A DNA stretch of 64,000 nucleotides from Kappaphycus alvarezii (lineage: Eukaryota > Rhodophyta > Florideophyceae > Gigartinales > Solieriaceae), in assembly GCA_002205965.3 (NCBI GenBank), contig NADL03000699.1, positions 558,001-622,000 of the forward strand. Reading direction: 5' to 3'. The notes under the pieces were generated by a model that saw only the letters and a program-made list of their open reading frames with translations, was not told the DNA's origin and searched no databases. Below, piece by piece: positions 11,848-22,280 of the stretch (position 1 is its first letter; each line of letters begins with the position of its first letter). The translations under genes were made by a program, and so were the position numbers.

Positions 11848-12549
11848 TTGGTACTATTTGCGAATTTCGCTGCGCCACCTCCCACGGTGGATTTATGGGT
11901 CACGGGCAATCGTTGCATCCTTTACTCTGAACTTTCACTAGTCTGCGGCGCGTATTGCGATCCAGTATCTCTACACACTGCTTTTTCTTCGTTCCTTAAG
12001 CTTGAAAATACTTCGGATAACTTCGACGCACCCGCCCTAGATTTTTGCCCAGTTGTGGACCTCCCGTCTGACATGGACGCCCATCAACTAATTGAGTTCT
12101 TTCCCGGTCTCTCAGACAAAATCGGCCGCCTTGAGTAACTATCTTACCAATGGAAACCAGCGCTCTCCTTCACCGAAGCCCTGCGCTCAGTCGAGTCGGC
12201 TGTCTCATCTATCCTTTGCACATACACCTTCGGCAACATGGTACCGAACACCCCGCCCCCGCTACCTAGTGGCGGGAAGCTCTACTCTTCCACCTTGATG
12301 GAAGCCCCCGATTACCAAACAACACCTAAGGGCGTCTGTGGGCAGACGTCATGGCACGAGAGTGGGATTATTACGGCCACGGAGAAGGAAACTAAGCTGC
12401 CTGTGATGGGACCGAAAGGCACGGAGCATTTGTGGGTGCCTGCTCGCTGGACGGACTGGTCTGATCTCAACTCTTCGGACGATGACGAGGTCGGTGATAT
12501 CGCTGCCGATCTAGAGTTGTTAGACGTTGGTGGGGAAAAGGATGAGTAA
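11848..12549 (+). pseudogene. family X acidic protein, copy 1 (unknown function)
   Basis: The frame from ATG 11848 runs to an in-frame TAA at 12136-12138 and continues in the same frame to 12549, so it may be one protein with a single nonsense change, or two exons around a short intron starting GTAACT at the stop; I cannot choose. The C-terminal part has the block PKGVCGQTSWHESG, ATEKETKLPVMGPKGTEHLW, VPARWTDWSDLNSS and an acidic tail DDDEVGDIAADLE. The same block recurs on the minus strand at 55.2-54.9 kb, so this is a real protein family. No known domain is recognised. Product, location and partners are unknown. Confidence 0.5.
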
Positions 12550-12615
12550 GGGGCGGGCATATCTCGTGGTATGCTCAAAGCACTTTGCTTCATACAAGAT
12601 ATCAGGTAGCTTTGC

Positions 12616-12912
12616 TTGCAAATAGGACTTTCCGTCATTGTTAACCCTCTAAGATATCCCGGGCCCCAACCGACCACATCTTTCATTAAAGCACCAAAAC
12701 ATTTCCCCCCCTTCGTCAACACGACTGCTCCATACAATACCCCTCAAGGTGCTGTTTTGAACGGAAAACGTGGCCACCTCGTCCCAGTAGGCCCAAAAGC
12801 CGGCGGTTTTACTCCCGTTGTACGCAATTACGGAGCACAGCCTTCGGTAATTTCTCCCACGCCCGCAGTTTCGAAACTGCCCTATACTATCCAGGCTTAC
12901 AGCGCTTTGTAA
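12616..12912 (+). CDS. hypothetical Pro/Val-rich ORF, 98 residues
   Basis: A 98-codon frame 66 bp after family X copy 1. It is Pro-, Val- and Gly-rich (RGHLVPVGPKAGGFTPVV) with no signal peptide, membrane segment or known motif. It could be an unrecognised downstream exon of family X copy 1 or a chance frame; the antisense frame over 12312-12737 is also open. Low confidence that it is expressed. Confidence 0.2.
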   Translation: MQIGLSVIVNPLRYPGPQPTTSFIKAPKHFPPFVNTTAPYNTPQGAVLNGKRGHLVPVGPKAGGFTPVVRNYGAQPSVISPTPAVSKLPYTIQAYSAL

Positions 12913-13239
12913 TACGTCCTACCTTCCAATTAAATGGATGTCCAATGACCGGTGCTGTCCATTTCTTCCGCAACACACTACTCTCTACCATTCTCCCGCT
13001 CTTATATTCTCCAAGCTTTTGTCCGCAAATATCCCGATCCTTCTTTTCGTCACCCACCCTGTACAATCTGCAGAGTATACTCTTTTGCTACAAGTCGTTT
13101 CAGAAAGTTGATTCCGCTCATTCAAATGTTTACCATTAACGGGCGTTCCTTAAACTTCTTGCTCGCCTGGAACTTTTCTTTCGTTGCAGCGGCCGTCCTC
13201 ATTGCGGCTACCAGCGCGAAGATCGCCACACAAGCATAA

Positions 13240-15780
13240 TTGAGCGAATTCGGATGGCTTCTGCCGGACTCTCTGATGACACACTTGCTGAAGCTGTCTC
13301 CATTTCGGAGGGAATGATGGTGTAGTTTACTTCGTCGTCTGAAACGTCTCCATTTTCAATATTCCCGCGCTCCGTAATGCCCCTGCCTCACTTTTCATCC
13401 TTTCTCTATAACCTCCAAAGATGTCTCTTGTACCTCTGCCGCCGCAGTCCCTTCCAAGCTGCACCAGCCTTGCTCCAAGTTTATCGTCATGTCTCGACTA
13501 CCCCAGGCAACTATCGCATCCTTCAGTCCCTCTATCTCTCACCGTCAACTCTAGTTACTCCAAACCCCCGCCATCGTTTTTCCTCGTCGTTCCTCCGAAT
13601 GCTGCTCTGCCCTGCAGGCGGTGTCCACCCCGAGTGCGACTGTCTCTAGATGCTAACCAATTTCATTCAAATGTGCTCGAACGGGGATTTTCCTGAGGCT
13701 TGCCGGCCCTCCTTTTGCGGCGGTCGTTTTATCGCTCTTCCCAAACCAAACGGTTGTATCCGCCCGATCTCCTTTCGCCTCCTCCGACGCCTCGTCGCTC
13801 GGATCCTTGCCCCCAATCTTTAGCTGTCGTGGCCTCTTGCTTCCCCATCAGCTTGGTACTGGTGCACGGAATGGTACCGAAGCACTCATCTACGCCATCC
13901 ACCAGTTGGCTGAACGTGCGGAGTACCGAGAAAACGTTCTGATCCAGATCGCTGCCCATCACGCGTTCAACAGTATGGCCCGTCGACATATTCCCGATGC
14001 TGTCATCGACCATGCCTTTAGCCTCGCTCGTTAGATGTAATAGTGCTATAGAGACGTCATTGCTCTATAGCTTGGCCCTTTTGCTATTCCTAGTGCGGCC
14101 GGTTCTCAGCAAGGCGACCCTCTCTGTCCTCTGCTGTTCGTTCTCGGACTGTATCTCATTCTCATATCCTCTCAGGAACGCCTCCAACTCACATTGAATT
14201 CCTTGTACGCCAGTAATGGTAGTATCGTCGTCCACCGCTCCTCCGCATCCGCTGCGATTCAATTCTTCGTGGATCACGGATCTCGTGTTGGTTTTCGGCT
14301 GAAATATCCAAAAGCCGCGTCCTCGGTTTTTCCTCCTTCCACTCCCTTTACCCTAACCTGCTCGCACTCTAACCCAGATGTCTTTACAATCCTCATCTGC
14401 CCCCATCGGTTCCTGTACCTTCGTCACCAATTATGTCGGTGCCCTTCAAGCCGACGTCAGTCGTATCTTTACATGTCTCCAAGACCTCGGGGACGTCCAG
14501 CTGGCTAATCGCCTGCACCGCTTCTGCGCAAGCGTGTTAAATTTCGTTTGTCTGCGGCTAACTATCCCCCTAACCAGTATTAGATATGATGCAATTGGAG
14601 GCATTCATGCAGATCAATGGTCCGTGCACCATTGAAGAATGGAACCAAGCGTCTTCGCCCATCTCAAAGGGCTGAAATCGTCTCAGTTTTGCCGCGGATA
14701 CTGTTGAAGCGGTGTACACCGCCTCTACCGCTGACTCTTTCCGACTTTACTCCGACTTCCTCTCCTTCTCAAGGATCGTGCCCTGACCGAAATACCACGC
14801 TCAGCCATCATATTGTTATCGGCTCGCGAGCCCTTCCTTTCCACCCACTGCTCTTTTTCAGCCCTGCGACTCTCCGGTCCCTGAGGAGCTTCTTCAATAT
14901 GTCACCACTTCAGGTTATGGTTCCGAATTTCGACAGACTTTTACTCTCCTCGCCCGCTCCAGCGCGAGCTCTCTTTCTCTTTGCCCGCTAACCGTATTCT
15001 TGTGCCATATTCTCCAGTCTTCCTCGTAGGCCAGGATCATAGCCGTTTCTTTTCCGGTCAGGATCGCACTCCAATCTGTTTCTGTATTTCCGTGGAGGTT
15101 GCCTCTTTTCTGGGTTCAGACGGGAAACACGCTCTCACTCGCAAGTACGAAGTGGCCAGACGCGTCGATACAATGTCCTCCGTAATTCTATTCACCGAAA
15201 CTGCAAGGAACCCTGCATTTCTGCCGCGATCGAATACCCTCTCCGCCTCTTCCTTCCTCCGCTTCTCCTTCCGGCACATCTTTTTGAGTCGATTGTGTTT
15301 GTCTGTAAAACTATAGGATAGATCGAATATATCCTCCAACAATAAAAACACCCAAAACCTCCACTTACTCCCTCCTCCCTTCGCATCGACCTGTTCATCT
15401 CCGGCTCATACGGTTTACATTCCTGCGACATCGCTCGCCCGTCACTGTCGTACATCTTCAGTCACGCCTCAACCAGTGCGTTGAATCTGGTGGAGCAACT
15501 GCGAATCTCGCGGAACTTGCTAAACATTCCCACTACAGCGATGTTTGCCTAGCGCTCAACCTCCTTCTTGTTCCCGTTGATATAGATGTCTACGGTGCTC
15601 TAGGACCTAAATGTACAGCGTGCTTTCGGTAGCGCCTCGCTACATCTGCTGCCGCTCGCCGGGCTTCCTCTCCACAAAATGAATTCTGCCACTTTATTAT
15701 CCATTTCGGCCTCTGCTTGCAAGGCATACAAGCTAGTCAGGTCCTTACCCGCCATGTATCCGTTTAGTTAAGTGTTCAAC
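13240..15780 (+). pseudogene. RT/RLE family copy R1: RT and endonuclease, degenerate
   Basis: A decayed but nearly complete copy. Around 13660-13825 are GDFPEACRPSFCGGRFIALP and a RPIS motif, corresponding to the conserved RPIA-x-G block before the RT palm. At 13850-14030 are QLGTGARNGTEALIYAIHQL and then AFNSMARR, the RT motif with the first catalytic Asp altered. GSQQGDPLCPLLF (about 14100-14140) is the LPQG-type motif. After the thumb region, the endonuclease part is seen at 15150-15270 (RRYNVLRNSIH, CKEPCISAAIEYPL) and 15380-15770 (LRIDLFISGSYGL, NLAELAKHSHYSDV, VDIDVYGALGPK). A tail retroposon (15274-15362) interrupts it. Many frameshifts; non-functional. Confidence 0.7.
15274..15362 (+). 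mobile_element. 3'-tail retroposon copy d
   Basis: This ~89-bp segment is a diverged copy of the tail sequence seen intact at 33512-33627: it runs from a TTTTTGAGTCGATTG block to a terminal ACACCCAAAACC. It splits the endonuclease of copy R1 between the IEYPL region and the LRIDLFISGS region. A target-site duplication is not clear because both flanks are pyrimidine-rich. Confidence 0.6.
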
Positions 15781-15892
15781 CCCCACCAGGTATGTTTGCA
15801 TGCCTTTTCGCTATCAAGTGCGTTGTTTTGAGCCTAATTTCACCCTAAGTTCCACTTGCAGTAAACTAAGTCAAACGCCCCCGTTGTTTTGA

Positions 15893-15940
15893 GTGCATGA
15901 TCGGATATATCTCCCAAGAGTAAAACAGCCAAACCTTTCC
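15893..15940 (+). mobile_element. 3'-tail retroposon copy e, shortest
   Basis: About 48 bp matching the last part of the tail consensus: GATCGGATATATCTCCCAAG followed by AGTAAAACAGCCAAACCTTT. It is the most 5'-truncated of the five copies and has the same 3' limit as the others. Confidence 0.55.
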
Positions 15941-17000
15941 TCCTGTTCTGTGCCGGCACTTGCGTAATATTGTAAATTTACCAAGAGAAGTGTTATAGTT
16001 ACTCACAAATGCACGCATCTGAAACGCTGCTAAGGGGGAACGTGGGGGGTCCATTGACTGTAACAGATAAACTGGCTGATACCGAGTAAAAAGTAAATGA
16101 TACGCCTAGAGGCAAAATAGGTAATTCTAAATCTATGAATAATAAATTAACAGAATAGAACTGAGAATAATAATAAAAAGAAAGCCAATATTTATTGATC
16201 GACGGGATAGTTCGATGGCCCGAGGCTTGCTAAAATTTTCTAACGGTCTAAGACTATTTATACCTCAGATCAGAGTAGAAAGCTACAAAGATGATTCCAG
16301 CAGTATAATAATTATTTTAGACCAAATTCATGCTCAATAATAATTATAGAATAATTACCCAGGTGAGCATTAATCCAAATAATAATTTTCAGGTAACTTA
16401 ATTCCAGTAATTATAACTGCGGAATATAAAAACCAACTGATAGACATAAAAAGTTGCTTCACGTGTACTACAGTATATGAAATGGGCCAGTGAAAAATAG
16501 ACAAAATTATTTTCGATGATTGACAATAAATAAAAACTGTTGGCCTCTTGTAAAAAATTGTTCCACAACGAATACAGCGATGAAAAATTGTGGAACAATT
16601 TTTCATCACTGTATTCGATATAAAAAACCAATTAAATAGTTTTCCAATACTTGTGAAAACATTTTTCAATTTTCACATACCGGGTTAAGTTTTATGGACT
16701 CTGCGAAACCGACCGCATCTTGCATACATTAAAAACACCTAAAAACTTTCCCCTCTGCGACGTCATTGAAAAAATAATGTTGAAGGTGAATAAAATTTAG
16801 GTACACGCTCCTAGATGTGTGTGGAAATCCTTACGAGTATGAACAAAGCACTCAGATATGAAGGAGTATCATTGAATAAATACTACTCTGGAAGAAGGCG
16901 GGTGTTCACTTGGCGGGCTTGAATCCTTTCAAGACAGATTGAGGACAGAAAAAAAGAGTACAAAAATGCCGCAACCCTAGCGTAGATGGTAGATCTTTAC
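15941..17000. other. AT-rich stretch without a convincing gene; contains a 21-bp-arm hairpin
   Basis: Strongly AT-rich from about 16070 to 16700. The 16669-16370 minus frame (99 codons) has no family resemblance and is a composition-driven frame. Within it, 16569-16589 and 16597-16617 form an inverted repeat of 21 bp with one mismatch and a 7-nt loop (arm CGAATACAGCGATGAAAAAT). It could be the stem of a small palindromic element. Nothing else is supported. Confidence 0.5.
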
Positions 17001-17450
17001 GAGTTGTACTGTATTGCACAGAAGCGTGCGGAGGGTATCCAGAAATTAATTATGAATGCAGGCGGCGGGAGGAAAATTGTCGCGCCTGCATCACCTGGAG
17101 ACTAAACGCAAGACGGGTAACGAAGTCGCGAGGCTCCTGTTGAGTGGAGGAATCGCAAAGGGAAGCAGCGAAGGAAGCAAGGCGGCTGAAGAAACCCTGG
17201 CCGTTGTCGCCTAAGGTGCCATAAATATCAGTCCCGTCAAGGATAGGATATCGTTTTGGTCGCATTAATCGCAGTAACACAAACATGTTCATTGATTGAC
17301 GATGTTTGTCAAGCTCTGCGAGTGTCGCGGCATCACCTGTGGTAACCGTACTTGGCAAGATGTAGCGGCGAGCGGAGGGTTCGGCAACAGTAACGTCGAT
17401 GGCAATATAGGTACTATGAAGAACATTGGCTCCAAAACTCAAACGTAGCG
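17000..17450 (-). pseudogene. RT/RLE family copy R2: endonuclease C-terminal half
   Basis: The frame from 17442 contains IAIDVTVAEPSARRYILPST, the D-x-T-V strand of the restriction-like endonuclease core with a following P. Then come DAATLAELDKHRQSMN, YPILDGTDIYGTLGDNGQGF and LASFAASLCDSSTQQEPRDF. The same order is seen in R4 and R2b. Only the C-terminal half is present; upstream coding sequence is missing. The copy matters as a comparator: it keeps intact the site that is interrupted at 31975 in copy R2b. Confidence 0.7.
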
Positions 17451-17897
17451 GAGAAATTTCGGCGGCTGGCAGCGAAAGAAGCGAGAAGGCGGACGTGGTC
17501 TGTGCTCTATCACTGTTTGGCTACTCCTTCACAGTCTTCCTGTCCAGCTACTTTCCCACAAGAATCGTGCTGCTGTTAGATCTTATGCACTGCCCGAAAA
17601 ACTCGGGATATGGGTATACAGTGGTGCCGAGGCCAACGTTCATGTAGTTCAACGCCTGAAACAATAAAGTCAATTTGGGGTCCTAATTCTGATTCAAGTT
17701 GATTCACAAATATTTAAGAGCATTAGTCGCCAACTCATTCTCGCATAGGCATACACCACGCGCCAAACCTTGCCCGATGGGTGCACTACTGTTACGGAGA
17801 CTCAATTTATCTATCCTTTGGTCTTTCATCCGTGCTAAGCGCAAATAGCACCCAACATGGGGATCCACTCGGTCTCTTGCTTTCCACCCTTGACCCG
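17451..17897. other. no recognisable gene
   Basis: Between the 5' break of copy R2 and the first AOR repeat only short frames are present. The plus frame 17426-17647 starts as a shadow of R2 and has no motif of its own. Confidence 0.4.
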
Positions 17898-19356
17898 TGA
17901 TATGGGTAAATCGTCGGAAGGAGAGATACTCAGAACCAATTACCCCAAGAAGGAGGTGTTGAAATCGACAGAAGTGCTACCGTGGTATAGTTGAGCGGAA
18001 AAAGAGGGGTGGGTGAGGATGACAGTTGAAAGGGCTACAGGCAAGTATAGGAGGGACAGGGTTTACCACTGATGCTTTGTGACCAGAGTAAGAAAAATGG
18101 TTCTTGGGTCTGAAGTTGACTTTCAACTTCCTACTACTCGGGACTTGACTTGAAGTTGTCTACCAACTTGCTTGACCTCCAAAAGAGGAAGTAGTTAGCT
18201 CAGCTTACATAGACTTTTTGTTTTACCCCAAAGTCTCAAGAAAACATACTAAGTACCACAAAATGCATCAAATGGAATCTTTTGAAAGAGAAAGACTAAC
18301 AGCAGATACTATCAGGATAAATATCTAGATTTCTTCCTTACAATCTTAGTCCTCGTGATCAGAGCCAAACAATTCCTCCAAAATATTCATTCCACCCAAG
18401 CAGTCCCCAAAGATATCCGCGAACGGCTTACAATTATCTATTTCCTCCTTGGAGATATCTAAACCACTAAAGATGCCCCCATCCGGTTCCAGCGTCGGAA
18501 TCACCGGGTCCATACTGTCCAGCCCCCGCCCCACCATTAAAACACTTTACATGTCTCTCCCTCCCTCATCATCTTCGTCCTCCCCTTCATCCTACTCTTC
18601 ATACTTGTCAGAAGAGTCAGAAATAACGATTACTTCCTCAGTCTCCCCTCCGTTCTCCACAGCAGCTCCCCCACCGTTGTACACCAGTGGCTCCCACGGG
18701 TCCACCCAGTCCTCCTCTTCTTCATTTTCTTCTGGCCCCTCTTCCTCTACCTCCTCCTCTGCCTCTTCTACCTCCTCGAAGCAGTGCCGCCGGACCCACT
18801 CCCGAGCGGATTCCAGGTCCATTCTTCTACAATAGTAATCATAGTACTTTGGTCCATTGCCCATCAAGGCTAGAGCTTTGAGGGGTATTTTGGTCATGTT
18901 GAGGGCAAAAAGGAGTGAGTCGATGGGATAGTTGATGGCGTGGGTTTTGTCTCAAGGATATCGATTTCGAACTTTAAATAGGGCGATGCCTTCGAAAACT
19001 TTTACGGCCTTGGACGAAATAAAAAATGTGAGGCGGTGCTGCAGCTTTGAATTTGCATGCAATCAGAGCAATAACTAAAAACATGCTTGATAAAATATAG
19101 GGACTGAATTCGGAGGACAAAGCGGATCACAGGTCGAAAGATTTTTTTTGAAAAACGAGGACCAAAATCCTCAGAGATAAAATGGAAATGGATTTGTACA
19201 GTGAATTTGGATTCATGGAGGAAAATTTTTTCATGATTTTGTTCGTAAAAAAAATTGTTGAGAAGAGTTGTTTTGAAAAAAAGAGATGTCAGGGATGAAG
19301 ACAGAAGTTTGTGGAGAGGACCGCTTTTCTACAGAAAGGACCATTTTATAATAACA
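17898..19356 (-). mobile_element. AOR repeat copy A (~1.46 kb)
   Basis: Repeat unit with the end TGATA at 17898 and TAACA at 19356, thus TG...CA. The flanking pentamers are ACCCG (17893-17897) and ACCTG (19357-19361), four of five identical, compatible with an old 5-bp target-site duplication. Inside, in plus coordinates: a ~260-bp conserved end block, two short hairpins (18112-18130 and 18152-18170), a TATA-like CTTACATAGAC near 18205, the acidic gene on the minus strand, a CCTATTTAAA box on the minus strand (18972-18982), and a ~370-bp conserved leader. LTR-like in its ends but no internal retroelement region is present. Confidence 0.65.
18346..18897 (-). pseudogene. AOR acidic protein, copy A
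   Basis: From ATG 18897 the frame reads a short basic start, then YYDYYCRRMDLESAREWVRR and HCFEEVEEAEEEVEEEGPEE, a WVDPWEPLVYN block, and a Glu/Asp-rich middle. A TAG at 18592-18594 and a TAA about 50 bp later interrupt it, but the same frame continues to the conserved C-terminus IFSGLDISKEEIDNCKPFAD and MNILEELFGSDHED, ending at 18346. Full length would be about 184 residues. No signal peptide or membrane span. Very acidic; reminiscent only in composition of chromatin or activation-domain proteins. Function unknown. Confidence 0.6.
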
Positions 19357-19429
19357 ACCTGTATCACTTGTTTTAAGTTTCAAGAGCACTGTCGCATGCC
19401 TCCCACCGAATAATACCCGACAACGGTAA

Positions 19430-19800
19430 TGCGATTGTTTTACCGGAACCAAGACCCTGACGCATTAATTTTCGTGCAGGATCACGATTCTGCTCTCGGC
19501 TTTGCGTTGAACATGTCTAAAACCGTTGCCTACTGACTCACATCCACTACGAGTACCTTTTCACTGCTGTTCCCTTTTTTCCCCCTTTGGACCTACGGTT
19601 CTTGTCTCTCTTTTCGTCTCTGTTCAGCTTTTCGCTGAATCATTCGCTACCCTCCATGCCGCCGTCGATCGCATCTTTCCTAGCTGCATGAATTCGAGGA
19701 CGCTCATCTGGCGTATCACTTCCAGTTTTTCGGTGCCATTGCCTACAAGTCTATGTTCTTTTGCGAACTACCCACTACTCAATACAAGAGATGTTAGGGG
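19430..19800 (+). pseudogene. RT/RLE family fragment R11 (post-palm region)
   Basis: GFALNMSKTVAY corresponds to the GLHLN-x-SKT motif just after the RT palm. Further on, in shifted frames, SFATLHAAVDRIFP and EFEDAHLAYHFQFFGAIAYK correspond to the thumb segment that in R8 and R10 reads as a QVALHLLRTCFG-type stretch. The fragment lies between AOR copy A and the remnant of another AOR. Identification is by comparison with copies in this window. Confidence 0.5.
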
Positions 19801-19929
19801 CGACTAAAGTGCTTTAGTAGACGTTAACGGGCAAGGGCGAGGGTTGATCGTGAAAGAAGGCTGATTGACCTTTCGACAATTAGGCAAAGGCGAGGGGTTG
19901 TATTGAAAGGAATTTTACCGCTCCAGTGA

Positions 19930-20150
19930 CCTTCTCTAAAGAGCAACGCTCTGTCACATCGCTTAGGGGCTAGAGATCTGATCTATAGTTTCCGGTTTGA
20001 AGTTGACTCTCAACTTTCTTCCTCAGCTCGTACAGAAAGTTTTTATTCCGCCTCTACAGGCTTCTTGGCTACTACTGAAGTCTCAAATAACATACTTAAT
20101 ACATTAAATCGCGTTCAAGTAAATTGTTTGGACAATATTTAGGTGTCCCT
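19930..20150 (-). repeat. AOR repeat fragment B' (end block remnant)
   Basis: The stretch contains GTTTGAAGTTGACTCTCAAC at 19995-20014 followed by TTGGCTACTACTGAAGTCTC, matching the hairpin region and downstream part of the AOR end block. The outer TGATA end and the gene are missing. It lies directly before AOR copy B in the same orientation. Confidence 0.55.
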
Positions 20151-20302
20151 ATCACTGCTCCAAGCCACCGAGTTAGAATTGAGCTGTGAATTGAATACGG
20201 TAGTGTCTAAAAATTAAGCTTGATACCTTCAAGAATCCTAGAATCTACTGTCCTCAATTAATTGCATCTCATCACAAAACAAAAAAGTAGTGCCATGAAT
20301 AA

Positions 20303-21705
20303 TGATAGGGGTAAATCGTCGGGAGAAGAGATACTCAGAACCAATTACTCCAAGAAGGAGGTGTTGCAGGCGACCAAATTGCTACCGCGGTATAGTTGAA
20401 CGAACAAAAAGGAGTGGGTAAGAAAGACAGTTGAGAGGGCTACAAGCAAGTATAGAAGGGGCAGGGTCTATCACTGATGCTTTGTGACCAGCGTAGGAAA
20501 AATGTTTCTTGGGTCTAAAGTTGACTCTAAACTTCCTACTACTCGGGACTTGACTTGAAGTTGTCTACCAACTTGCCTGACCTTTCCATGAGGAAGCAGT
20601 TTACTCAGATTATATAGAGTTTTGGCTACCACTAAAGTCCAAACAATACTACAGAAGATACCAGGAAATTCATAAAAACACATTGTGTGGATGACATATT
20701 CTGAACAAATCATACTGAGAAACGAACAATCGATATGGTCCTCTTATTTCCCATTCTCTACATCAGATCCAAACAACTCCTCCAAAATTTCCATGCTGCC
20801 CAAACAGTCCCCACAAATATCTGCGAACGGCTCATAGCTCTCTATTTCCTCCTGGGAGATATCTAAACTGCTAAAGATATCCCATCCGGTTCCTGCGTCG
20901 GCAAAACTTGTTCCATACTTTCCATTCCCGGCCCCACCATTCCAACACTTCCCATGCTCCCTTTCCCTCATCCTCCTCGTCCTCGTCCTCACCCTCGTCC
21001 TCATCCTCCTCCTCGTCCTCCTCGTCCTCCTCCTCTTCGATAACCTCGTAGACCAATTCCGGAGCTGCTTACTCCTCGAAGGTCTCCACAGCTCCCTTCT
21101 CGACTTCCCACTCCTGCCACTCAGGTACCTCCTCCGCCTCCTCGACCAAAAAGCGACGCACGAATTCGATCACCTTTTTTGTTTGTCGGCGTAGGTAGTC
21201 ATCACGGTCATTAGATACGAAAGGGAGTAGGGGAATGGAGTGTAGGGGGCGGGAGTGGCGATTTTTGGTGATGGAGGGGGAGGGGCGAAGGTTGTACATT
21301 TTGGTTGTAAATGGAGTGGGGCGATTGTGGATGGGAAATGGGGGATGTGAGGGGGGTTTAGTGTGTGTAGGGGTTGGTGGATCTCAAAAAAATGGGTAAA
21401 ATGGGCTTAAGTACACCTTAATGGCGGACTGGAGTCGGAAGTAAAAATTTAAAATCGAAATTGCAGTAACGCATTTGCGTGAAATTTCCACATAAGGAGT
21501 GAATTTGATGAAGAAGGTAGATAAAAAAGACGTGAAACGCTGATTTGGAGGAGAGGATACAGTATTAAAATATCTAGGGAGGATGGTAGACAAATTTGGA
21601 AAGGACGGTAAGCGGAGTCAGGGGCGGGATCTTTGTAAGTTGCTGGTCCCTTTGGGAGGACCATTTCCTGTATTACACGAGGGAAGGACCATTTTCTGTA
21701 TTACA
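20303..21705 (-). mobile_element. AOR repeat copy B (~1.40 kb)
   Basis: Starts with TGATAGGGGTAAATCG at 20303 and ends with TGTATTACA at 21705. Flanking pentamers are AATAA (20298-20302) and AATAT (21706-21710), four of five identical. The outer leader contains a short duplication: a GGACCATTT-CTGTATTACA block occurs twice (21658-21676 and 21687-21705). The end block, degenerate hairpins and acidic gene are in the same order as in copy A. The CCTATTTAAA box is not recognisable in this copy. Confidence 0.65.
20744..21299 (-). pseudogene. AOR acidic protein, copy B
   Basis: From ATG 21299: MYNLRPSPSITKNRHSRPLH, then DDYLRRQTKKVIEFVRRFLV and an acidic run. A TAA near 21069 is followed in the same frame by ELVYEVIEEEEDEEDEEEDE. 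A frameshift near 20950 moves the conserved C-terminus DIFSSLDISQEEIESYEPFA and GDCLGSMEILEELFGSDVEN into another frame ending at 20744. It aligns end to end with copies A, C and D. One stop and one frameshift make it non-functional as read. Confidence 0.6.
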
Positions 21706-22280
21706 AATATGTCACACTGACGTAATCATGAAATCGTGCAAATTCAAATATAAAGTATCCAAATTAGGTCCTCGCACATTTTGAGTGCATTTGAATCTGG
21801 CCGTGGTCCTGCCCTATCGGTTTCTTTTACTTCTACAGGTAGATTCCAGCCATAACTTTTACCTGTTACTTTGAGGCCATGAAGTTCTTTGTTATGCAGT
21901 CTTAACCACAGGTAGAGATATGGATAGATGGTAGAGAGACCTAGCGGTCTAACCGGATTTTGCTGGGACGTGTGGTGTCGATGTTTTTATACTATCGAGT
22001 GGTGAGTCCGAATCTGGACTGTTGCTTAAGAGGACCGCTCTAATTACTGTACTTAGGGTGCAGGTGAATGCAACCCTGTATTGTGTACTTGAATTGATAG
22101 CTGCCTAAAAGGGTAGAGTGCATGAATAGTCCGTGTACTGTCGGCTGTCAATGTAGTTTACAAATCTTAAATTGTAGATCCCTTAGTGTTGAGATCATGA
22201 CATTCTGCTGGAGAACGGCTCCAGTCTTTAATCTCTTCTGAACTGCACAGTTTGAAGTTTGATCGCATATTCCGTCCGTC
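21706..22280. other. no recognisable gene
   Basis: Short frames only on both strands between AOR copy B and RT/RLE copy R3. No repeat shared with the rest of the window was seen. Confidence 0.4.

Noticed and set aside
12135-12237. Intron joining the two parts of family X copy 1
   Set aside because: GTAACT follows the stop position, but no convincing branch site or single best acceptor is visible; a nonsense mutation is equally likely, so no exon structure was drawn.
17898-21705. AOR copies A and B as the two LTRs of one retrotransposon
   Set aside because: They are in direct orientation 2.4 kb apart, but each has its own candidate duplication, they differ strongly, and only an RT/RLE fragment and another AOR piece lie between them.
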